64,000 nt of DNA, taken from contig CAVXOW010000001.1 of assembly GCA_963763485.1 (NCBI GenBank), forward strand, positions 62,001 through 126,000, read 5' to 3'. Below, one piece after another: positions 50,659 to 58,083 of this stretch (position 1 is its first letter; each line of letters starts with the position of its first letter). The translations under genes were made by a program, and so were the position numbers. The notes beneath the pieces were generated by a model. That model had not been told where the DNA came from. It saw nothing but the letters and a program-made list of their open reading frames with translations, and ran no database searches. This DNA is from CAWCKS01 sp963763485 (GTDB lineage Bacteria; Pseudomonadota; Alphaproteobacteria; Rhizobiales; Xanthobacteraceae).

Positions 50659-50843
50659 CGTGAGGCAACCAGCAATGAAGGCGTCCGGGGACGCTCAGGG
50701 GACGCGGCGACGGTACCACCCCCGACAGACGATCGTCGCTGATCTTTAGCGGCGACGGAATTAGCCCGTGCGCGCCCCGACTGTCCAGCTTGCGCACCAC
50801 GCGCGGCCATCGTGGCCCGCGCACCAACACGTAGGAGAACCTC

Positions 50844-51584
50844 ATGATCGGACGCGTCGCAGCCCTTGTTTACGGCATCGCGAGTTACCTCGTCTTCTTC
50901 TGTTCCATTGTCTACGCGGTGGCCTTCATTGGCAACTATCTGGTGCCGAAGTCGATCGACGTCGGATCCGAAAGCGGGCTCTCCGAGTCGATCCTGATCG
51001 ACATGGTGTTGCTCGGCGTGTTCGCGGTCCAGCACAGCATCATGGCGCGACCGGCCTTCAAGCGTTGGTGGACGAGGATCGTCCCGGCGTCCTGCGAGCG
51101 CAGCACCTATGTGCTGATCTCAAGCCTTCTTCTGATCCTCATCTTCTGGCAGTGGCGCCCGATCGTCACGACCATCTGGCAAGTGGCCGGTTGGCCGGCG
51201 ACCATGTTGACCGCCGTCTACTGGATCGGCTGGCTGACCGCGCTGACGTCAACCTACATGATCGACCATTTTGAGCTGTTCGGTCTGCGCCAGGTATTTG
51301 CCGCGCTACCCCGGGCCGCGGCTCGCGTTCCCTCGTTCAAGACGCCGCTGCTTTACCGGCTCGTGCGTCACCCGCTCATGCTGGGTTTCCTGCTGGTGTT
51401 TTGGGCGACGCCGCACATGACGGCCGCGCATCTGCTGTTTGCCGTCATGACCACCGGATACATCCTCGTGGGCGTCAGGCTCGAGGAACGCGATCTAGTT
51501 GCCCAGTTCGGTGCGAGCTACGAGCAGTATCGCCGCCGCGTCCCGATGCTGGTCCCACGCCTTCTCAGCAGCCACGGAGAGTGA
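50844..51584 (+). CDS. mddA: Methanethiol S-methyltransferase-like membrane protein (MddA/NnrU family)
   Basis: 246 residues with GTAGGAG before the ATG at 50844. Multiple membrane helices are visible (about residues 7-30, 48-62, 84-102, 114-132 and 168-200). VQHSIMARPAFKRWW, ERSTYVLISSLLLILIFWQWRPI and LTSTYMIDHFELFGLRQV are the signature of MddA-type methanethiol methyltransferases. The C-terminus (RLVRHPLMLGFLLVFWATPHMT...EERDLVAQFG) is shared with isoprenylcysteine methyltransferases. Known homologues make dimethyl sulphide from methanethiol. The specific substrate is inferred from family likeness. It is first in a three-gene operon. Confidence 0.82.
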   Translation: MIGRVAALVYGIASYLVFFCSIVYAVAFIGNYLVPKSIDVGSESGLSESILIDMVLLGVFAVQHSIMARPAFKRWWTRIVPASCERSTYVLISSLLLILIFWQWRPIVTTIWQVAGWPATMLTAVYWIGWLTALTSTYMIDHFELFGLRQVFAALPRAAARVPSFKTPLLYRLVRHPLMLGFLLVFWATPHMTAAHLLFAVMTTGYILVGVRLEERDLVAQFGASYEQYRRRVPMLVPRLLSSHGE

Positions 51585-51585
51585 A

Positions 51586-52561
51586 ATGCGCGCCGTTCTT
51601 TGCAATGCCTTCGAGGGTATCAAAGCCCTGAGCCTCACCGAGGCTGCCGAACCGCATCCGGCGGCGGATGAGGTCCTGATCGACGTCCACGCCACGTCCG
51701 TCAGCTACATGGATTACTTGATGACTACCGGCGGCTATCAGTTGCGGCCGGCTCTTCCCTACGTCCCGGGAACGGACGCCGCCGGTGTCGTGGTTGCGTG
51801 CGGCGACCAGGTGACGCGCTTCCGTCCCGGTGACCGGGTCAGTTGCGAGGGTTGGTTCGGTGGTTTTGCCGAACGTATGGTCGCCAAGGAATCGAGCACC
51901 GCATTTCTTCCGGCCAACGTGGATTTCATCGTCGGGTCAACGGTCCTGCACGCTTATCTCACCGCCTGGTATGCCCTGATCGAGCGGGCACGGCTCAAGG
52001 CTGGTGAAACGGTCCTCGTGACGGGAGCCGCCGGCGGAGTTGGCCTGGCTTGCGTTGACCTCGCGCATCTGCTCGGCGCGCGTGTCATTGCAGTCGTGGG
52101 CACCGCCGCGAAGGCGGCTGTCGTCCGCAAGCATGGCGCCGACGGAAGTCATCGACTATTCACGCGAGGACCTGCGTCAACGTGTGAAGGACATCACCGG
52201 CGAAGGTCTCGACGTCTGCGTCGACAATGTTGGCGGTACGCTCTTCACCACGCTGGCCCGGCTCATGCGCTGGAATGGACGGCTGATGCCGATCGGATTC
52301 ACGAGCGGCGAGGTTCCGTCCCTGCCCATGAATCTGCCGCTGCTCAAGAACTATTCGATTGTCGGCGTCTTCATCGGACCCTGGAAAGAACGCTTTCCGG
52401 ATGATGCGCGTCGCGCGGCCAAGACCGTCATGGCATGGGTCGGCGAGGGCAAGCTGCGCCCGCATGTCGACCGCGTGCTTCCTCTTGAGCGCGCCGCGGA
52501 AGCGATGGACGCCGTCGCGAACCGGAGTTCGCAAGGACGGATCGTGCTGCAGCTCAGATGA
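51586..52561 (+). CDS. Quinone oxidoreductase-like MDR protein, one frameshift
   Basis: Starts at ATG 51586, one base after the mddA stop. The first frame gives ALPYVPGTDAAGVVVACG, GDRVSCEGWFGGFAERMV and the cofactor loop VTGAAGGVGLACVDLA, without the structural zinc cysteines, so it is a zinc-independent quinone reductase/enoyl reductase type. At about 52141-52143 one extra G shifts the frame; removing it gives GADEVIDYSREDLRQRV, and the rest runs to QGRIVLQL. The full protein is about 324 residues. It is probably NADPH-dependent; substrate unknown. Confidence 0.85.
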
Positions 52562-52580
52562 ATCCACCGGAGAGGCATTT

Positions 52581-53334
52581 ATGAAATCCGTCATGATCGA
52601 GAAACGTTTCTGCGGTCCGCCAAAGTCGGCCAATGGCGGCTATGTTTGCGGGCTCCTCGCCGCCCACATCGACGGGAATGCGGAAATTACCTTGCTGGCG
52701 CCACCACCGCTCGACCGGCGGCTCGATCTTGTGGCGGCTGGCGCGCGTGGCGTGGAGCTAAGGAAGGACGAGACGACACTCGCGACCGGTCGCAGAGTCC
52801 GGATCGACGTTCCCGAAATCCCCATCGTTGATTTCGCCGAGGCCGAAGATGCAGTTCGCCGATCGCCATATGACCAGGACGGGCATCCATTGCCGATGTG
52901 CTTTGTTTGTGGTCCGGCGCGTGTGCACGGCGATGGTCTTCGCATCATCCCCCGTCCCTTGCCGACGTGCCCTGACTGCAAGGCCGGAACGATCGCGGCA
53001 CCTGGGTACCCTACGCCAACCTGGCGAGTGAGGATGGTGCCGTTGCCGCCGAGTTCATCTGGGCCGCATTGGATTGCCCAACCGGGTTTGCAGGCGTTGG
53101 CGCGCAGCACCTGGGGATGACCGGCGCCGAGACAATTTTCTCGGACGCATGAGTGCGCGCATCGAGAGACGACCCTACCCTGGCGACCGATGCATCATCG
53201 TCGCGTGGCCGACAGGCAGAGACGGCCGCAAGCTGTTTGCGAACAGTGCCCTGCTCAGCTCGGACGGCGAGTTCCTGGCGGTCGCTCAGGCAACCTGGCT
53301 GCTGGTGGATCGGCGGGTTCAGCTCGGCGAGTGA
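52581..53334 (+). CDS. Hotdog-fold-like hypothetical protein, two frameshifts
   Basis: Starts at ATG 52581 after GGAGAGG, 19 bases after the quinone reductase. The first frame has CGPPKSANGGYVCGLLAAHI and a PMCFVCGPARVHGDGLRI motif with a Cys-x2-Cys pair. After a shift near 53003 it continues as WVPYANLASEDGAVAAEFIWAALDCPTGFAG, and after another near 53140 as GRMSARIERRPYPGDRCIIVAW to the stop at 53334. The pattern matches a thioesterase-like hotdog family. A role in processing an acyl-thioester made or used by its neighbours is plausible but unproven. Confidence 0.65.
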
Positions 53335-53387
53335 GCGAGCGGTTTGCGAGGCCCGCAGAGCTGGCCAAGCGAGAGCTCGCAAGGACG

Positions 53388-54413
53388 CTAAAAGCCCGCT
53401 GCCGCCTGGTCGCCGGCCACCTTGATGCCGGAGCGTGCGCGGCGCGCATTGTTGACGATGTCACCAGGGCGGTCGTCGGAATCCGGCTTTGCGGTCGCGA
53501 GCCTCAAGACCACGGCATAGCTCGGCTGGACTTCCATGCGGCCCGCATAAGGCCCGTGCGAAAGAATGCGATGCACGCGCGGCAGGTTGTAGCAGGGCAC
53601 GTAGAACAGCAGGTGATGCTCGAGGTGGTAGTTGACGTAGTACGGCGCGACGAACAGCCGCTCGAGAAAATTGGCGCGCGTGGTACGGGTGTTGCGCAGG
53701 GGATCGTCACTGTCGGTCACCACAGCGTGCTCGGCGATGTTGCGGATGCGGGTGATGACCATCATCCAGGTGACGAACGGCACCAGCCACAACAGCGGAT
53801 AGGCCCACCACACGCCGGCCAGCACGCAGGCAAAGAACATGATCGCGTTGACGCTGACCTGCGGACCGAGCTTGGTCCAGAAATTTTTTGCGCGCTGCGC
53901 CAAAGGCCAATCGCGCGGACCAAGCGCGTTCAACAGCTGCGCCTTGCGCTGCTGATAGGCAGTCCGGCCGGTGATATCGCGCAAGAATTTGCGGCGATAG
54001 CTCAGCTTGGTGATCGGAAACGGCGCCGACAGCACGAGGTCGGGGTCATCGTCCTGCTGGGTGTGGGCGTGGTGCTGGAGGTGATAGCGGCGATAGGCGC
54101 GGGTCTCGGCGAACACCGGATAGGCGCAGAGCCACTGGCTCAGCCAGAGGTTCAGCTTTTCGTCATTGGCAAGGCAGCCATGGGCGCCGTCATGCATGAG
54201 AATAGCGAGGCCGAGTTGGCGCGAACCGATGATGCCAACGGCAAGCAGATAGGTGATCGGGTTCGGCCACCACGCCACCAGCGCAACCGAGCCGATGATC
54301 AGCGCCCACGCATGAACGATCAGGGCTATGCCTTTCCAGGTGTGGCGCACCCTCACCTCAGCGAGTTCGTCCGCGCTCATGATGTCGCGCGCCAGCAATC
54401 GAACCACGGTCAT
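53388..54413 (-). CDS. Membrane fatty acid desaturase family protein
   Basis: 341 residues. The three histidine boxes that bind the di-iron centre are present: HDGAHGC, HLQHHAHT and EHHLLF. About four hydrophobic segments surround them. It probably introduces a double bond in a fatty acyl or carotenoid-like substrate in the membrane. Its ATG overlaps the TetR stop by four bases, so the regulator and enzyme are translationally coupled. Confidence 0.9.
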   Translation of the reverse strand: MTVVRLLARDIMSADELAEVRVRHTWKGIALIVHAWALIIGSVALVAWWPNPITYLLAVGIIGSRQLGLAILMHDGAHGCLANDEKLNLWLSQWLCAYPVFAETRAYRRYHLQHHAHTQQDDDPDLVLSAPFPITKLSYRRKFLRDITGRTAYQQRKAQLLNALGPRDWPLAQRAKNFWTKLGPQVSVNAIMFFACVLAGVWWAYPLLWLVPFVTWMMVITRIRNIAEHAVVTDSDDPLRNTRTTRANFLERLFVAPYYVNYHLEHHLLFYVPCYNLPRVHRILSHGPYAGRMEVQPSYAVVLRLATAKPDSDDRPGDIVNNARRARSGIKVAGDQAAAGF

Positions 54414-55114
54414 GAACCAACTCCCTTGTCACCGTCCGACGTTGTGTCTGCGCCGCCGCCGACCACGCGCAGCTTGCGGTTCGAAGCTGCGGCATCGGCC
54501 TGGCGGTCAAGCAGCCGCAACATTTCCGCGACCATCTGATCCTGCGAGCGACCGAGCGCCTGGCCTTCCAGCGCGACGCCGAGTGCGATCGCCCAAAAGC
54601 GTTGCGCCGTGGTCGCGGGATCAAGCAGCGTGCGCCAGCCATGCGCCGCCATCTCGCCGGCGTAGGCGCGCAAACCTTCCGCGTGCAGCCGCTCGACGGT
54701 GCGCTCGACCAGCGGCACGAGATCCTGCCGTCGTCGCGTCAGCGCCAGCGCCTCGACAAAGAAGCCGAGCCCCTCGCCGGCCAGCACCGCCTCGACCAGC
54801 GCGCGCGTGTAAGCCTGCGGCGAGCGCGCCAGATGCGCCGATTGCTCGGCAGCGCGCGCGACGTACAGCACGTCGCGGCAGGCGGCTTCGACGAACAGCG
54901 CTTCCTTGGTGCGAAAGTAATAGGTGATCTGGCTCGGGAACGCGTCGGCGGCAGCGGCGATCTCGGAGATCGCAACGCCCGCAAGGCCCTTCTCCTTGAA
55001 CAGCCTGGCTGCCGCATCGAGCAGCCGCGATCGCATCGCGCGGCCCGCCGTGCGCGTCGCACGCACCGAGTGACGCGGGTCGGACGCTGTTCGCTCTGAG
55101 CTCTCGCTTGCCAT
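54410..55114 (-). CDS. TetR family transcriptional regulator
   Basis: 234 residues. The N-terminal helix-turn-helix is RSRLLDAAARLFKEKGLAGVAISEIAAAADAFPSQITYYFRTKEALF, a standard TetR recognition region. The rest is an all-helical ligand-binding and dimer domain, with a longer than usual disordered C-terminal tail (DAAASNRKLRVVGGGADTTSDGDKG). A palindrome just upstream of its start is the expected operator. Because it is coupled to the desaturase, it probably senses an acyl-CoA or free fatty acid. Confidence 0.92.
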   Translation of the reverse strand: MASESSERTASDPRHSVRATRTAGRAMRSRLLDAAARLFKEKGLAGVAISEIAAAADAFPSQITYYFRTKEALFVEAACRDVLYVARAAEQSAHLARSPQAYTRALVEAVLAGEGLGFFVEALALTRRRQDLVPLVERTVERLHAEGLRAYAGEMAAHGWRTLLDPATTAQRFWAIALGVALEGQALGRSQDQMVAEMLRLLDRQADAAASNRKLRVVGGGADTTSDGDKGVGS

Positions 55115-55120
55115 CGTTTA

Positions 55121-55137
55121 TTTGTATGTCATACAAA
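55121..55137. promoter_or_regulatory. TetR operator candidate (TTTGTATG-T-CATACAAA)
   Basis: Perfect 8-bp arms around a single T, ending six bases upstream of the TetR ATG (minus strand). Its placement suggests autorepression of the TetR-desaturase operon. Confidence 0.65.
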
Positions 55138-55432
55138 CAATTTGGTCAACGGATAAAACAACTCTCGCAAAAAGGCGAATTTCCGAAATAACTACAGCCA
55201 GATGCGCGGCGGCGGTGGTCACCTTGAGGGCTCGCGACGAGACGCCTGCGTTTGACGAAGCCTGGCGGGAGCCCGACCCACCTTTTCCTTGTCACTGCAG
55301 CGATTTTGCTTATAACGCCGGCATCCGCAGGTCCCGGCCGGGAGCTGAACGGACGGCTACAACAATCAGCTTTGTTTGATTGATGCGGCAGGACCGTTGG
55401 TCCGTCGTCCCGTGCTCTCGCCTTCGACGTTG

Positions 55433-55459
55433 CTTCGAGCCTTTCCGAATGGCTCGAAG
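55433..55459 (+). promoter_or_regulatory. Leader hairpin upstream of rpsF
   Basis: A 9-bp perfect stem CTTCGAGCC/GGCTCGAAG with a loop containing CCG, 42 bases before the rpsF ATG. In other bacteria an rpsF leader with a CCG element binds the S6:S18 complex for autoregulation; this is a loose resemblance only. The rest of the 55141-55501 gap shows another small GGACC/GGTCC hairpin and no gene. Confidence 0.35.
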
Positions 55460-55501
55460 GGCTAGCCGTCGGGCTCTGCGCAACCATGAGAAAGGACGTC
55501 C

Positions 55502-55990
55502 ATGCCTCTCTATGAGCATGTGTTTCTCGCGCGCCAGGACGCGAGCCCGCAACAAGTCGAAGAAATCACCAACCAGATCACCGCCGTCGTGACGCAGCTC
55601 GGCGGCAAGGTCGCCAAGACCGAGCAGTGGGGCCTGCGCTCGCTGACCTACCGCATCGACAAGAACCGCAAGGCGCACTTCGTGATGCTCAACATCGATG
55701 GCCCGACAGCCATCGTCGCCGAGATCGAGCGCCAGGAGCGCATCCACGAGGATGTGCTGCGCTATCTCACCGTGCGCGTCGACGAGCTCGAGGAAGGCCC
55801 CTCGGCGATGATGCGCAAGGCCGACCGCGATCGCGACGATCGCGGTCCGCGCGAGGACCGGGGCGGCTTCCGTAGCGATCGTGAGGACCGCGGCTTCCGT
55901 GGCGACCGCGATGACCGCGGCCCGCGCGGCGACCGCCCACCGCGGCGTCCGCGTGAAGAAGAAGCCCCAACCGCCGCGACCGAGGAGTAA
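55502..55990 (+). CDS. rpsF: 30S ribosomal protein S6 with a long charged tail
   Basis: 162 residues, against about 100-130 in many bacteria. Residues 1-100 are the S6 fold (LYEHVFLARQDASPQQVEEITNQI, GLRSLTYRIDKNRKAHFVMLNID). Residues about 108-160 are a low-complexity tail of Asp, Arg and Gly (DRDDRG, DREDRG, RGDRDDRGPRGDR repeated). It binds S18 in the 30S platform. It is followed by rpsR after five bases. Confidence 0.96.
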   Translation: MPLYEHVFLARQDASPQQVEEITNQITAVVTQLGGKVAKTEQWGLRSLTYRIDKNRKAHFVMLNIDGPTAIVAEIERQERIHEDVLRYLTVRVDELEEGPSAMMRKADRDRDDRGPREDRGGFRSDREDRGFRGDRDDRGPRGDRPPRRPREEEAPTAATEE

Positions 55991-55995
55991 CGCCG

Positions 55996-56241
55996 ATGGC
56001 TTTCGCCGCTCAGACCCAACGCCGTCCGTTCTTCCGCCGCCGCAAGACCTGCCCGTTCACCGGCGCGAACGCACCGAAGATCGATTACAAGGACGCGCGC
56101 CTGTTGCTCCGTTATGTTTCGGAGCGCGGCAAGATCGTGCCGAGCCGCATCACTGCGGTCTCTGCCTTGAAGCAGCGTGAGCTTGCGCGTGCGATCAAGC
56201 GTGCGCGTTATCTCGGCCTGCTGCCTTACGTGATCCGCTAA
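55996..56241 (+). CDS. rpsR: 30S ribosomal protein S18
   Basis: 81 residues. The core is RRRKTCPFTGANAPKIDYKDARLLLRYVSERGKIVPSRITAVSALKQRELARAIKRARYLGLLPYV, typical of S18. The GAGGAG site overlaps the rpsF stop. It ends directly against a dispersed palindrome. Confidence 0.98.
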   Translation: MAFAAQTQRRPFFRRRKTCPFTGANAPKIDYKDARLLLRYVSERGKIVPSRITAVSALKQRELARAIKRARYLGLLPYVIR

Positions 56242-56290
56242 GCGCATGTCCCGGAAAAGCGCTTTCCGGTTTTCCGACAAGGACATGCGC
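56242..56290. repeat. Dispersed palindrome, copy D (GCGCATGTCC...GGACATGCGC)
   Basis: 10-bp perfect outer arms, inner CCGGAAAAGC and GGTTTTCCG. It starts on the base after the rpsR TAA. It belongs to the TCC/GGA subtype together with copy C. Confidence 0.88.
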
Positions 56291-56300
56291 ACAACAGAGA

Positions 56301-56358
56301 ATCCAGAGCGCTAGCTCTGGATCAAAAATTCATAAGGACCCGGGATCGGCCCGGGTCC
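56301..56358. repeat. Two further hairpins between rpsR and the DUF2232 gene
   Basis: The first is ATCCAGAGC/GCTCTGGAT with loop GCTA (56301-56322). The second is GGACCCGGG/CCCGGGTCC with loop ATCGG (56336-56358). With copy D they make three hairpins in a row. Such arrays could attenuate transcription or stabilise the upstream mRNA. Confidence 0.6.
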
Positions 56359-56415
56359 GATGGTTGGGGCCGCACTTAAGCGGCCTCTAACCGCTCGAAG
56401 GGAGCGGGACAGCTG

Positions 56416-57369
56416 ATGATGGGACTTGTGATTGCGCTTGCCGCCGGCGCTGCGTCGGCGCTGATGTTCGCCTCGACCGTCTCGGGCGCATTCCTGTCGG
56501 TGTTTCTTTACTTCCTCGCGCCGCTGCCGCTGATGGTCGCGGCGCTCGGCTGGGGCTGGCTCAGTGCTGCGATCGGCGCCGTCGCGGCCGGTATCGGCCT
56601 CGGCGCGATCTACGGCCTGCACCTCTTCATCGTCTACACGCTCGCGGTCGCGGTCCCCGCCGTCTGGCTGGGCCACCTCGCCCTGCTCGCGCGGCCGGTG
56701 TCGAACGGCAGCAACGCCGCGACATCAACCACGGTCGAATGGTATCCGACCGGCCGCCTGTTGCTCTGGATCGTCGGCATCGCGACCGCAATCGTTGGCT
56801 TCGCCCTGCTCTCTCTTGGCACCAGTGCCGACGCGATCTCGGAGACGCTGCAGACCACGTTTACCAGCGCGCTCAGCGAATCCGGCGAAATCAGCCCAGA
56901 GACTGATCGCGTGCTGCGTGCGGCGATTGCAATCGTGCCCGCCGCTGCTGCGACCTGCATCTCGGTGATGATGGTGGTCAATCTCTGGCTGGCGGCAAAG
57001 GTCGCCGCCACTTCAGGCCATCTCAAGCGTCCCTGGCCGGCCTTGTCCGACACCGCGTTGCCGCAGGCCCTGGTCGGCGTGCTCGCGGTCGCGCTCGGTC
57101 TCTGCTTCACCGGCGGTCTCGTCGCCATGCTGGCGCAGGTCGTGAGCTCGGCGCTGATGACCGCCTATGTGATGACCGGATTTGCCGTGCTGCACGTGGT
57201 GACGCACGCGGTTGCGGCGCGTGCCTTGTGGCTCGTGCTGGCTTACGCCGGCGTCATCATCTTTGGCTGGCCGGCGCTGCTGCTGGCGCTACTCGGGCTC
57301 GCCGACGCGGTGCTCGGCTTGCGCGCAAGATTTCAATCCCGGCGCAAGCCGCCGGCCCTGCCAACCTGA
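56416..57369 (+). CDS. DUF2232 membrane protein
   Basis: 317 residues with about eight to nine hydrophobic helices (first at residues 3-30, last ending near 305). A DUF2232/YybS-like protein between rpsR and rplI is a conserved alphaproteobacterial arrangement. The family's function is unknown; a link to ribosome or envelope biogenesis is only contextual. A start one codon downstream (56419) is also possible. Confidence 0.85.
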   Translation: MMGLVIALAAGAASALMFASTVSGAFLSVFLYFLAPLPLMVAALGWGWLSAAIGAVAAGIGLGAIYGLHLFIVYTLAVAVPAVWLGHLALLARPVSNGSNAATSTTVEWYPTGRLLLWIVGIATAIVGFALLSLGTSADAISETLQTTFTSALSESGEISPETDRVLRAAIAIVPAAAATCISVMMVVNLWLAAKVAATSGHLKRPWPALSDTALPQALVGVLAVALGLCFTGGLVAMLAQVVSSALMTAYVMTGFAVLHVVTHAVAARALWLVLAYAGVIIFGWPALLLALLGLADAVLGLRARFQSRRKPPALPT

Positions 57370-57409
57370 ACCATTGAAGCCTGAAATCGAACTTGAACGG
57401 AGACTGATC

Positions 57410-58036
57410 ATGGAAGTCATTTTGCTCGAACGGGTCGCCAAGCTCGGCCAGATGGGCGAAGTCGTGCGCGTGCGCGACGGCTATGCCCGTAATTTCCTGC
57501 TGCGCCAGGGCAAGGCGCTGCGCGCCACCAAGGACAACAGGGTCAAATACGAGACGATGAAGGCCGATCTCGAGGCCCGCAATCTCAAGGCCAAGGACGA
57601 GGCGAAGTCGGTGGCCTCGAAGATCGACGGACGCAACGTCATCGTGCTGCGCCAGGCCTCGGAGACCGGCCACCTCTTCGGTTCCGTGTCGACCCGCGAC
57701 CTCGTCACCCTGTTCGAGGCCGAAGGCATCCACGTCAACCGCAACCAGATCCTGCTCGACGTGCCGATCAAGATGATCGGCCGGCACAAGATCGAGATTG
57801 CCGTGCATCCGGAGGTCGAGGTCGGCGTCACCGTGACGGTCGCGCGCAACGCTGACGAGGCCGAGCGCATCAACCGTGGCGAAGACGTCACCGCGTTGCG
57901 CGAGGAGGTCGATGAGGCCGCTGCCGCGCTCGCCGCGGCGGAAGAGTTCTTCGATCCCGAAGCGCGGCGCAACCAGGAAGAGGCCGAAGGCGCCGAAGCG
58001 CCTGCCGAAAATCCGGCGCCCGCGCCGAACAGCTGA
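57410..58036 (+). CDS. rplI: 50S ribosomal protein L9
   Basis: 208 residues from ATG 57410, set by the invariant start MEVILLERVAKLGQMGEVVRVRDGYARNFLLRQGKA. The long connecting helix and the C-terminal rRNA-binding domain (VIVLRQASETGHLFGSVSTRDLV) are present. An acidic Glu/Ala tail extends the C-terminus beyond residue 150. It is followed by a GAAA-loop palindrome. Confidence 0.97.
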   Translation: MEVILLERVAKLGQMGEVVRVRDGYARNFLLRQGKALRATKDNRVKYETMKADLEARNLKAKDEAKSVASKIDGRNVIVLRQASETGHLFGSVSTRDLVTLFEAEGIHVNRNQILLDVPIKMIGRHKIEIAVHPEVEVGVTVTVARNADEAERINRGEDVTALREEVDEAAAALAAAEEFFDPEARRNQEEAEGAEAPAENPAPAPNS

Positions 58037-58045
58037 GGCTTGGTC

Positions 58046-58065
58046 GTCCCCGCGAAAGCGGGGAC
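58046..58065. repeat. GAAA-loop palindrome (GTCCCCGC GAAA GCGGGGAC)
   Basis: Perfect 8-bp stem with loop GAAA, between convergent rplI and the cytochrome gene. The stem core and loop are those of the element at 12541-12560, with pairing preserved by changes on both sides. Confidence 0.72.
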
Positions 58066-58083
58066 GGACCGCTTACACGAACT

